Assembly (NCBI GenBank): GCA_000310025.1
Contig: FN649739.1
Span: forward strand, 1 to 64,000
DNA from: Ectocarpus siliculosus
Lineage: Eukaryota > Sar > Phaeophyceae > Ectocarpales > Ectocarpaceae
DNA length: 64,000 bases
Direction of reading: 5' to 3'
In this document: positions 24,176 to 35,571 of the stretch, piece by piece
Position numbering within the stretch: position 1 is the first letter of the stretch
How the letters are laid out: each line of letters begins with the position of its first letter
Made by a program: the position numbers and the translations under genes
The notes under the pieces: generated by a model
Database searches by the model: none
Told to the model about the DNA's origin: nothing
What the model saw: the letters and a program-made list of their open reading frames with translations, nothing else

Positions 24176-24750
24176 TGCAGGGTACCCTCGTTTGAAGTAC
24201 ACCTAATTTACGGGCAACCGAAAAAAAAAAACTTTTCGCCCAGAACAAAGCAACAGTGCACCGATTGACGATCGGTTGGCTTCTGACAGGGAAAAAAATA
24301 GGGCACCTTTCGTCACACGGGTTAGGTGGTGCTCCGACAAGAGGTGGCTATGCCACACAGGCCTGTCCCGAAAATCGTTAGTAGGCACCTCGCCCAAACC
24401 CGGGAGTTGTCGATCAAAGGGGAAAGTGGAGATCCCACACACACGATTCAAACCAGGAGAAAAAAAGGCAACACTCCGCTAAATATGCCAAACCGGCGGG
24501 AGGAGAAATAAAGTATCACAGCAGCAACAAAGAACCGGGCGATCGCTTTCTGGCTACACAACAACGAGGCTCGACGATGTGCTTGTCGGTATTCCCGTTG
24601 GAAAAACTCACAGCAGCCCACACAAATTGGCCGGGCGGGGGGGGTTACTTCTTTTGTGGGTTGTGGGGGTCGGCTGCTTCTCGCGGGGCTGCCCGAAGCC
24701 GTCCTGCTGCAACTCATTCGACTCACAGCAGCAGCAGGAGAAGTATTTCA
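24176..24750. repeat. Dispersed repeat family R2, copy B
   Basis: Counterpart of 8958-9730 in the same orientation, with the same ordered landmarks (TACCCTCGTTTGA, GGTTGGCTTCTGACAG, GGTGGTGCTCCGA, CACACAGGCCTGTCC, GGGAGTTGTCGA, CAGCAGCAAC, CTCGACGATGTGCTTGT). It is shorter than copy A because of deletions in its first third. Confidence 0.65.
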
Positions 24751-25082
24751 TTTGACCGTTTGACCGACGCGGGTGCCAGGCCAGATTACTGACAGGAACA
24801 CCAAGCTGCTGTCATACAAAAGAGTTTGGTGCGTGGGCAAAGTACACAGAAGGAGATGCGTCGAGGGAAACTTGAATATTCGCCAGTCAAAAAAACAGAG
24901 GGCGGAAGCACGCCTGAAGACGGCAGCCCCCGTATCCTGACATGGGCATGCGCCAAGTACGTTACGTGGTTGATGCAAGGGTAGAAGTGTCATACAACGT
25001 GGACCGCCTCCGCGCGAAATTAAGTTCATGAGGAAAAAGAACAGGGAGGAGAGAAACACCCTGCGAAGTCTACTGAGCGAAG

Positions 25083-25245
25083 TCTTTACTTCGCACAAGT
25101 ACTTACTGCTGCACAATTGTAGAAGCCTTGACAGTAGCAACGACAGATAGCAGGCCCTGCCCTTACGACTTTACTTCGCACAAGTACTTACCGCTGTGGA
25201 AGCCTTTGCAGCAGCAATGACAGATAGACAGGCCCTGCCCTCACG
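25083..25245. repeat. Tandem duplication of an ~80-bp segment
   Basis: Two adjacent copies, starting near 25083 and 25166, share TTTACTTCGCACAAGTACTT, a GAAGCC block, GACAGATAG and CAGGCCCTGCCCT. Copy one contains TTACTGCTGCA, one base off the recurrent decamer. Confidence 0.85.
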
Positions 25246-25298
25246 CTTATACAAGCTGCGCCAGCCAAGAAGCTAACAAAATGGTTGAAAGCCAATTA

Positions 25299-25605
25299 CA
25301 CCACGATTTTTACGAGTTGGAACCTGAAATTTTGACATGTGGTTCGTAATAGTACAACAAATACAACTGCTAGCCGTGCTTGATATTTTTGGTGTTTTTT
25401 CATGAGGTAGCCCTATTAAAGGAAAAATGGGAATCCTTTAGTTGTGAATAGGAGGATGTTAAGGAGGACCCGATTCGCAGGGTATCCGTCGATTGACTTT
25501 TACCAGAATCGGTAAATTAAAAAAGTACGGCTAGCAGTTGTATTGGTTTTAACAATACCAACCACATGTCAAAATTTCAGATTCCAACTCGTAAAAATCG
25601 TGATG
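25299..25605. mobile_element. MITE with ~80-bp terminal inverted repeats and TA duplication
   Basis: A 307-base element without coding capacity. The left end begins CACCACGATTTTTACGAGTT, and the right end is its inverted counterpart with a few substitutions. The inverted repeats extend about 80 bases each, through CTGAAATTTTGACATGTGGT and up to GCTAGCCGT, at roughly 85 percent identity by eye. TA dinucleotides flank both ends (25297-25298 and 25606-25607), as expected for Tc1/mariner-type target duplication. The superfamily assignment rests on the TA alone. Confidence 0.85.
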
Positions 25606-26013
25606 TATTTTGCGATAACCTCACATGTCCTTAACTATCTTGTGTTTTGTATCGGATTCTTGCGAGGCCGTAACTCTTGATGGAAGATGATGAGAGCCTT
25701 GCAAGTACTCTCGTTTTTCTCGCAATGCTCCCAGGTAACCGCACACCACATTTCAGCTTACTCACTTTTTTCATGCTGATTTCAGTACCGAAAGTATCCC
25801 CCACTACGCCGCCAAATGATCTTTTAATACCTAAATCAACTCGGATTCGAAAATTTCTGGCATCTTTGTTTTCCCTATTGTCTCATAGAGTAACCACCAC
25901 ATTTCAAGCCTAAGTTCGTGGAAACGACAGCATGAGACGTGAAACAACGAAAGTGAGCTTCTTGGCTGGCCCAGCTTGTATTTCGATTTGTCCGCAAGAG
26001 GGCTGGTGCGTTT

Positions 26014-26232
26014 ACCGTATATGACACAAGATAACACACCCCCTGGACCGATTTTCAAAGCTCGATTACTCCACGACGAAGAGGATGCATAAATGAAACA
26101 ATACGTTTTCGAACAGCTCTCGACGAGACGGTTCCAACGCCGCCGTTTTCGGTGCTGTGACTCTTCCTGCTATTGAGAAATCGAGCTTTGAAAATCGGCC
26201 AAGGGGGTGTGTTATCTTGTGTCATATACGGT
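26014..26232. repeat. Long inverted repeat, ~54-bp arms
   Basis: Left arm 26014-26067 and right arm 26178-26232 are nearly perfect inverted copies. Both contain ACCGTATATGACACAAG and ATAACACACCCCC, then GATTTTCAAAGCTCGAT. The 110-base spacer and part of the left arm resemble 62811-62912. The hexamer GGCTGG lies outside both arms, which could be a target duplication or chance. It may be a foldback element or MITE. Confidence 0.8.
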
Positions 26233-29200
26233 AGGGCTGGCATATGGACGACGGGATTATTAACACATGGCATACCATCTCCCAAAGTCATTTTCTCAAT
26301 GTGCGTGTTTAGAAGTACTGCACAGCAGCACTTTGGGAGATGGTACATACGGCCGGTGTCGTTGTTGCACTGCCCGGTTGTGCGCGTTAAAGTGCCCTTG
26401 TTGTCGCGGGTGAAAGTTGTCCTTTGGTGGTCTGTTACTCTCCGCACGGTACTGCTGTAGGCCAAGTTCCTCTAACGAGAGGAAAGATAAACTAGGACAG
26501 AGCGACTAACACCACAGATTTTAATTTGACGGCAAGAGAAGGAGAATATTATGTGTAAGGGTCACAGCGCGTTGGGTTTTGTCTTGATGACCTCGCGGTC
26601 GTATCGCTGACACAAAGTCTATCCCAACAGCCGCAGCGGGGTTTCCAAAGGAAGATTGCCTCACCATGTACAAAAGCGAAGCTGCTGCAACGCCACCCAC
26701 AAGGAAGGGCCGCTGCTTCACCTTGCTCAATATCATGGATGATGTCATCCTTTCTCTTTACAACAGAGCAGCAGCAGCCTTCTTAGTGACTCTCTTGCTG
26801 TGTCTGGTAAAGGCCTGGTAAAGGAAAGGCAGTCGGCAGTCGGCGGCAGCAGGCGGATAATTGCGGCGGAATACGCGGGGGCGCGCAAAGAGTAAGACAG
26901 AGTGGTACAGGGGGCTCCGCGATACACACGCGGTGGCAGCGAATCTTGCCACAACATGCAGCAGCAACGCGCATACCTGTGCAGCCGTCAGGTGTCATTG
27001 ACGTCTGCACCTCTTGTAAGCGGTTAATTAGGGTAGGCAACGCACCATTGGCACGCGGGTGGGGATACACTGAGTGTTGGTGTGCTACAATGGTGAATCG
27101 GGACTTGATATATATATATCTATTTGGCGGGAATACATTCAATTCTTCAATGAATGTATAGTCTACACATGTAGCTGTCTCCCTCCAGAGTATCACGCAG
27201 TGTGTTGTATATCTACAGACCACTGAAGTATGCAACACTACTCCGAAGTATTATTTAGTCGATGCAAGAAGACAGTAGGTGTCCGCAGCATAGACGACAG
27301 CAGCAGACTAATTTAGTGGGCAGTCATCTGATGGCTCGGGACGTAGCCGACGGGCGTGAATATGCGTGCGGGACGGTTGGCGAGGAAGGGGGGGGTGCGA
27401 TACTACTACATCGTGACCGGAGAGGGCATTACATCCTCTCTAGACTTCTGGACATGTATGTACGTAGTCTTAGACTTCTGGACCTTGGACCCTCCAAGCA
27501 GACCCAGGTCAACATGCACAACATCCTCAACGAAGGCATGCGCCGTCGATGACCCCACATCACGTCCCCATTAGTCGCGATTCTCTCCGGCAGGTGGATG
27601 CGGAGGTCACCCGGAATGAACTATCCAAACGTCACGCCGACGAGCTCTTGCTAACAACAACATCACCCCCAAGTGAAACGATGATGAACTAATAACAACA
27701 TGCGTGAGTCCTGCCTGGCTGACGGCACAGACTCTCGCTCTGTGAAACTTTACAGTAACGCGCGGCTGCCGTTGACCCAACCCAGGCCGTACCTGACAGA
27801 GAGATGTGTGTTATGATGGAGGACCCCTTCATACCGGGGTGCCCTACCGACCGACGACTGTTCCGTATGATGTGGTAAAGGGGTTCGCGACGTACTACCT
27901 TCTTCAGTCCTGGTGTGCCACCGGCGCCGAAGAGTTACACTGTAGTCTACATCAGTCAAGGGGCGTATGTCCTCTTGCTGATTCCACCGGTCGACAGAGC
28001 GACAGGGAATGTGGATGTGTGTGGTCGAACGCCCGCCGATCCGAGTCTCGGTGCCACCTTCATGAGCCAAACGCCAGCTCTCTCGTTTCGAAGGGGGTCT
28101 TTACGGAGACCGAGGAACACCACCACCGCCGTGTTGCCAATATTAGTTGAACGCACACAGACTATTTAGAAAATTCGAAAGGAACTCTGCCTCAGAGGAA
28201 GGTTGCGGCGGCACTATGTATCTCTGAAGTATCGTTCGTTGTATATGGGCATCCTGTTTTATTAGCTCGAAGCACATACTATGATATATGGAAGAAGGAG
28301 TGACTGACCTCATCTCGGCGAGGGTTGATCCGCACATTGTGAAAGTCGACACCATGATTTTGCCATGAAATCAATATCGACTATCGCTCACAAGTTTTGT
28401 CGACCTCGTCATCACATTCGCTTGCAGACGACCCTATACATAGTTCGTCGCTGAACTGGGCGCTCTGACTTCGCGTTCCCTCGCCATCAGGTTATCATGG
28501 CCTTGGTGATCCTGCTCGTTACTTTCTCCGTGGAGCGTAGACGGTAGCAGCGTTCCATGGGTCCAACGAGGGCCAGTTTCTACCGCTGTGTGCCGTTATG
28601 TATTGATCAGGGCCTCAATATCGCGCATCGACCTATGCCTGTTTCTGCGCAAGTCAGAGAGTTTGGTCTGAGTTTCACACGCCCAGCATTACTAGCTGTG
28701 CTGGATATTCCCAATGGCAACAATGGGATGCTGGGGAGCGACCAGATTCCCAGTTCCAAAATGCACTTTTGTGGTCGTCAAAAGACAGGCCCTCTGCAAG
28801 ACATTGTTTTCGTTTTCTCGAGTCCGGGGGGACATCGGACCTCGCCTCGGTGTTTCCCAGCTTGGGCACACGTGTTGCTGTTACCACAGCTGACTCGCAA
28901 CGCCAGTGGCAGGCTATTAGCGAGAGAGACTGGTTGGCATGTATGTAGTTCACGTCCATTCATCTCGTAAACGTCACGAATGCCCAAACAATTTTTTAAG
29001 GCGCTGTGGAGGGGGTGTTCGAAAGTGTCCTTCCAAAAGCGGTATACTGGCGCTCATTCTGGCGTTCTGTTAAATGTGTGGGGGGAGCATGATATGGTCC
29101 AACCGTTTTCCTAACAGGTACACTAACGGGTATTCCACCGACACGTCATTGCCGAGCAACGGTCCCACGCAAGCCGAGCTCCCGAGCTTGTGTCCGGTTT

Positions 29201-29761
29201 CAAACTCTCCGCCCGATGCGAGCATCACACACGTTCGCCAATATTCCGACTACTTCCCCCCCGGAGCTTGAATGGAAATTCAGGCGCCTCGCTATTTCGC
29301 AGGGCCCGTTCCATCGGGGTTGTACTTACGCCCTCATTTTTCGCCCTGAGGGAAAGGAAAGGGGTCAGCAGAAATTTGCTCTGGTTGAGAGGTCTGTTGG
29401 CGTGTTCTTCCTGATATCAAGGCATTTGTTGAAAGGGAGTTAGCTTTGGGCTGGACCTGTCTTTGCCGGGCCCAGGAAGACTGAGCTTGCTTGCGTGGAT
29501 AATAGGGTCGAAATGGAACCAGTACAAAAAAGAAAATACAGCAATCAAGCCAGGCCCCTTTCTTCGCGAAGCACACAGGGCGCCACTGTTCAACTGTGAA
29601 GCACGAAGAGGTTGTTCTTTGGGGAACAAGTTTACTTCAGTATCAATACTGATTCAGTTCATGGCATGGTATGGGTTCGCCGCCACTTACGAAAACAGTA
29701 GAAGCCGCAGCACAGGCAGCAGTATCTGCGCTGGTTGGCGGCACCCGTTGAGCGAAAGCCC

Positions 29762-32700
29762 TCAACATATTGGACGAAAGGCTTGAAACTGCACAAACAT
29801 TACCGTAGGCAACAAAACCTGCGGGAATAATATTGAGTGGATAACTTTCAAACACACTGGAATCAAGTTTCGAGTCACTTTCGCTTGGTTTCCCTTCGTA
29901 CCTGTCTTCGCTAGCTGCGCGCGCCCAACGGAAGACTGTACGAAGGTATTGAGCTGCGTCCTCTCCACGGCTTCCAAGTACTCCAAGAAACCTATTTCAC
30001 CGCCCTATATTGTCAACGCATTGGGATGAAAAATGTGTTAGTTTTCTACATGGCCGAACATCCTATCGCCCCGGATTTGCTTGGTGGATTTGCTATCGGG
30101 GTGCGCAAGCCAAAACGCTTCTGCCGCTGAGCTCGGGATCGATCGGGTGATATTCTCTATCTCGTGCCGGTGTCAGGTAACAGACCTTTTTTCCCCATGG
30201 GCACGAACCTTTATCTGAACGTCCAAATAACCGCTAAGGCAACGAGCTCTGGAAGAAAACTCTAGATCGGACAATTCTCCGAGGCGCCAAGCAATTCAAG
30301 CCGTAAATCCTTGTTGCGATACCGATTAATCTCGTGTCTTGAAAATTGTTTCCTTTGGGAAACTTTGAAGGAATATCTCGGGCAGGGCCGTATCTATTCG
30401 GTGGTACCAGTGTTAAAACGTTTGCCTAGGCTCCATGTTGTCTCTGGCATATCCTACATACCAAGAACGTACTGTAGTTGAAACAACCCCGAAACTGCAC
30501 CCGGAACTCGTACAGAAAACGCAACAGTGTAGATCTGACGGTCAGGATGAATGGGACGCCTTACACAAGCATACACGGACCCCGGCTGAGCTGGATATGT
30601 GTGCGTTGGAATACATGCAGACGGCCCGTTATGCGTGTGACTTGCCGTGTAGTCTCCGACAGACTGCCGTCCCCATGTCTAGTTTAGCACCTGCTTCTAC
30701 TCTGTTCTGAAGTATGTCCCTCCCTCCGTGCACCTACGCTTGTGCAACATTCTATCGTAAAACACGAACCTAAACCACGCCATTGCAAACTTCTACGTAG
30801 TTTCAGTCACGCTCGGACCTTCCCGCCTTCTCTGGAGCTCGCAATGAGTAGGGCGTGAGACCTCAATGAAACACGTAAGCGGAAACAAATGCATTCGAGC
30901 AGAGCTAAAACGCTTCTGGGCTAAAACTGCAGGACGTTGCTTCATCTGGTTGTGAGTTTCGGCATAATCACTTGAAACGTTCTAACTGCGTGAAGAAAAG
31001 AAAGAGGACCATGCACAGACCTCACCTGCGTCCCCGTCTCTCGCATACCTTCCCCGAATAGTTCCTTCAGCTTCGCTTCCATCTTGGTTCGCCCATACCT
31101 ATCGGGTCGTCAGCGATAGTGACGACGTTGACGGAAAACGGCCGGCGGTCATAGCCCTATTCGTACGCCATGTAGAGGTAGGTCGCTATCCTAATGACAT
31201 TATCCAGTTGCTTTCCATTCGCCAAACGCACAGTTTCACCCGTACGGACAAGCACGGTGTCAAGGGACCACCAGTGTGTGGGGCAAGAAACGTCTTGGTG
31301 AGAAACAAACGCAGAAACGCATGCACGAGCTATTGCAACTCGAACCGACGCGGCAGTCGGTCATTCAGAACATTATGTAGAGCGCATCACGCTTGCGGAG
31401 TTGTTCTGACCGAGTATGACTTTATTCGTGGTGTGCTGCGGGATGTGACAATGAGGGTACATGTTAAGCCGTGTGCTTCCATGCTTGAGAGCTCAAGGTG
31501 TGACCCAACCGCAAACGTGGTACAAGCCGGGGCTGATGTATGCAGCAACATGTAGGCGCATCTCACACCTCCCTCACTGCACACCCAGTTTCCCCAGCAA
31601 CGGGTTCAAAATCCGTCTCATCGATCAACAATGCGTCGCTATGTAACCCCTTGCCTCATCAACGCGTATCAACCCCCCGCTGGACTGCCGTGGTGCGGAG
31701 AATCTCGTTCATCCTGCATTCCATAGCGGTATGTGGTCCAATACAGAAAGCCTCAGCTATTTCCTGCAGTTCCTATAGCCTGCGATTGTTCAGCATGCAG
31801 TCGGCGTGAAGATTTTCCCTGTATTTTGTGCTTGCCTGGCGTAGAGCATATTCATGGTCTCGTCCACGGACACATTGACGTTGTTGTCCACGTCGTACAG
31901 CATGAACTGCACCATGTTGTACAGCTTTGCCGGTTCAAGACCCGTGTGGTCGTTAATGTTTCGGAAGAACATGAGCTTAAACTCGTCCCTTTCACGCGTT
32001 GCAGCAAGAGACCGTGGGAAAGGGCGAACGTTTTTGTTTTTAGCGCGTGCAACCAAGTAAAACAATTCAAGCATGCATCGCTCTATTGTAGATTTAGAAT
32101 GCAACACATACTGTGTACCGCATGGATGCACCATCTGAAAAAGAATTTTTTCCTCTTACGATTCTCCGCTTCCAGAAACATGTGACGTTGAAATTGAGGG
32201 CGGGCAGCGTCGTACAACGCACACCCTTCGCGAGGTATCAGACCGAAGTTGCCGACATAGCAAGGAAACTCTCGTGGCTGCTCTAGGGTGTGCGAGTGAA
32301 CGCGGTGTCGTTAGAAACCATTGTGGAACGTTCACTGCACGCTCACCAGCCATTGAGTCATTCAAGCGTTCGCCAGCCCTGCATGGAAGTCCTGCCACAT
32401 ATTTCAGTCCTTAGTTTAAAAAAGTGCAGTCGGCTACATGAAATCGTGACTTGAGGCAGCATGCGTTGTCCTATTTAAATTTGAAGTGCCGTCCTGCGCC
32501 CCTCACCAGTCTACCAAGCCATCCAAGTTCTCGTCCACTTCCCAAACAATGTCCGTCACTTCCTTCCTAGTGCACTTCTTGCCCAAAAACTTCATGTGCT
32601 CCCAGATGTCCTGCCAATGCGATTTTCAATCGAAGAATGGCTATGGGGTGTGAAACACACCTGTTAGGAAACGACGATTTGCTGTTAGGAAACGACGACT

Positions 32701-35294
32701 AGCATTTACCTTGTTGTATGCTTCGGGTGAATTTGCAACTCCTTGCAGCATAATGGCAGGTGTTCCAAGCGTCTTTCAGGCATGCTGGCATGGCCGAAAT
32801 AGGTAAAACGACTTCCATCACCATGATCGACCCTACCGCCCCAAGGTCGCTTACCACTGCGGCCCATAGAGGTCTACTGGTGGTGTTTGTCGTATGACCC
32901 AATGCTCACCACGGCTTTGATCTTTTTATCTGGATTGTTCTCTAGGCGGACAATTTCCTGCTCCAGTGCGCGAATTTCCTCGTTGAGCCTGTTTTCCTGT
33001 TGGAAACAGAAAGAAATAACGTCAAACGCGGCAACCCCACCGGTGGCACGACTGAAACACCACGCACCACAGTGGAGTTTTCAGTAGTCTACGCAGGTTT
33101 TCTAAGTCCAAACAAACATGCTGGATAGAGCATACAATCGGCTAAGTTAGGATTAGGGTCCGCGTGCCCCCTGTCTGGTCTTTTTTCGAAATGCACTTAC
33201 TTTCTTTGCGTAGGCAGTCAGGAGGCATAAAACATTCTGACAGCTTGTGTTCAGGGAGCGTGTACGTATGCGTATTTTCTATTACGGATTTTCCCCGAAC
33301 CAAACGTAACCAACGGTCATTGGAAATGATGCATCAACGAGACGCAGTCCGAAACATCGTTTCCTAATATAGGTTTCCTGAGCCTTTCGCCGTGCGAAAC
33401 TCGTTCACTGGACTGTGTATTTCGCCCACGCTTCGCCGTAATCGGAAACTGCATAACCGCAATCGTGACCACGCTTGCGTCTTTGACTGGCCTAATTCGG
33501 CTGTGGAACCGTTGGTGAGCACCCTTACTAATACCATATAATATCCCCAAACATCCATTCATGTTTGCCTTGAGAGCGCAATCAAGTCCACTGTAGGTGA
33601 TTTAATTGTCCAGTTCATTCAGGGCCGGTTCAATGTTTTCCACGTGAACGGGGGTAAGCCGGCCTTGCCTTAGAACGGTAGAGTATCGGATGTTACAGGT
33701 GCTGTGTGTAGCGCAATGTACATGAAGCGTGGGGATGGGTAAAGATACTGAAATGGCCGATAGCATAGGCAAGCTGGCATCATGCATCAATATCTGTGGC
33801 CCAGGGGTCGTCAACGGGGGGCAGTAGGTGTTCTGCGCGAACTCTTGAATTTGTCGAGCTCTATATCTGAGTCATTGTCGTTACGGAGGAGCATGTAGTT
33901 ATGGATCGCTACTCGCCGACTTCCACCAGGCAAACACGAACATACAGGGTTGTCGCGTCATGTTGCCATGTCAGTTCTCGCGTACCTCTGCCTTTACGTT
34001 CGCATCGTTGGCTGCAAGTTTCGCCTGCTTCGACTGTGGTGCGGCCGAAAGCGCCTCCACCTTTGCCTGCAATGCGTGGATCTCCTTCCTAAGCCTGTGG
34101 GGACATGAGGAGAAATTGACGGCTAGCATAACGTGTATTGTAAGCGATCCACAGTTAACAGTTCCAGCTGAGACCTCTTGTCTTGTAGACCGAAACGGCA
34201 AACAGAGACACTAACAACCCTTTCCCACAGCGAACTTCGCTAAAAAAAATGAGGCCGACATGTTGAAAACTGAAACGGGGCCGAGGCTGGGCGTTGCCTA
34301 GAACTGAAGAAAGTCAGCGCCTCTCTTCTTTTCGTCCGAGCAAGAGGTACAACGAGTACTCTTCTCAAGATTTGATCTTCACACGTTCAGGTGATGCTGC
34401 AGGCGTGCGCCAGGTGCGCCAAGAATCGGGGCGATCATCCGCTAGACTACATGTCAAGTACGGTATGGCACCTACAAACTGAAAGGGGGATCGAGTTGCA
34501 TTGTGCGGCGTGCTACATCGGGACGGGGCGTTGTTTCACACAACCGATACAGCTAGTGTTCGTATCCAACATACGGGACGGGAAATACCGCTACGTTGTA
34601 CCAACAAGAGCAAGACACATGTGCTGCAGCAGATAATTCAACAATACAGTGATCAATTACAAAGCGCCGTGAGCGACATAAACGTGCAGCAATAGAACGC
34701 TCGTGTTGTTTCTCCGCCTGGAATACAAGAATCGGGCGGCCCCGGTTGCCCGAGAGGACTGATGCTTTGGAGCTTTACTACATACAGTTTTGAATGGTTT
34801 GCCACGGGCTTGGCGACACGAGGCTGCAGTCACTGCTGCGCCGAGTGGTTAGCATGGTCCAAGGCTACAACATTGTTGTTTTAGTACATTGTACGCTGGC
34901 GTGGGGGGTTCCGAAGGACAGGGCCGCGATCGAACTTCAGGTGCTGCTCGACTAAACACTACAACAGCAGTATATACAACACGTTCTGCTCGACTATCTA
35001 TGTAGACTACAACAACAGGATACACAATATGCGTATGCATACAAGACAATGTGAACGCCAATAAAGCTTTCTCAGAAAAAAACAGGGTATACTGACCATA
35101 TCGGCGATATTGTTGGTTCACACGCGCATCCAGTCAAGCTTCAGCAATGGGTTGTAGTTGGGTAGGAACGGCACTGTCCTGCATCCCCTTGCTTACTTTT
35201 CCTTTTGGCTGAAGTCGCACAGACGATGGTACACTCTTCTCAGACCCTTGTCCTCCTGTTGTGAGATATTGATCACTTCGTCTTCCTCGGCCAT
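29762..35294 (-). CDS. EF-hand calcium-binding protein with N-terminal coiled coil
   Basis: Exons in coding order: 35294-35197 (start MAEEDEV), 34094-33986, 32996-32910, 32772-32710, 32610-32507, 31988-31836, 31098-31026, 30004-29902, reading on to a stop at 29762. Phases agree throughout, giving about 263 residues before an uncertain tail. Residues 33-98 form a charged coiled coil ([15 protein letters not shown], then [13 protein letters not shown]). EF-hand 1 has loop [12 protein letters not shown] with the final Asp-Glu supplied by the next exon. EF-hand 2 has loop [12 protein letters not shown], where the usual Gly at position 6 is Val. Between them are [13 protein letters not shown] and LYNMVQFML; after them comes [19 protein letters not shown]. 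The intron before 31098 has a GC donor. Similar proteins occur in ciliated protists (from memory), so a ciliary or calcium-signalling role is a guess. The last exon could instead splice at about 29901 to 29833 and end at 29643. Confidence 0.87.
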
Positions 35295-35571
35295 CGCCTC
35301 CCAGGATATCAGGTATGGCACAAGCTACTCCGTTCTTGTGGTGTAGGAGGAGAGGGGGCTGTCTCTCGGCGCTCGTCTGAATACTACTGTCCGTGGCAAG
35401 GTGGGTCATGAAACAGTTAAATTCTTGGTCGCGCCGCGTTTCGTTTCGGGCCTCGGACCTGCACGCTTGGTTGTCGTGATTGCTCCGCATTTCACGCAGC
35501 AGGGGCAGGGGGTAGGGCGCAGGGGCAGAGCAGCAAGGAAACAAGGAAGGGTGCGACGGGGGCAAAGAGAA
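35295..35571. promoter_or_regulatory. Candidate bidirectional promoter (EF-hand / M20)
   Basis: Only 277 bases separate the start codon of the minus-strand EF-hand gene (35294) from the most likely start of the plus-strand M20 gene (35572), so one short region must serve both. An upstream in-frame start for M20 at 35401 would shrink it to about 106 bases. I see no convincing TATA box. The half nearest M20 is rich in G, A and C with repeated GGGGCAG and AAGGAAGG. Confidence 0.55.

Larger units (their letters stand above)
22756..29761. other. Repeat-rich region between SppA and the EF-hand gene
   Basis: Seven kilobases with no gene I can assemble. The SppA 5' exon(s), start codon and promoter should lie in the right-hand continuation beyond 22755. 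Between 23160 and 23345 the box GTCTTTTTC recurs four times. Between 23640 and 26240 the sequence is mostly transposon-like repeats, listed separately. A possible exon on the minus strand ends at a GTGAGG donor near 26660 (region 26661-26750), but I found no partner exons. From 26750 to 29760 there are only short frames without recognisable motifs. The 3' untranslated region of the EF-hand gene must be near the right edge. Confidence 0.5.

Noticed and set aside
28557-28970. 137-residue plus-strand frame
   Set aside because: No recognisable motif, no neighbouring exon, and codon pattern unlike the supported exons.
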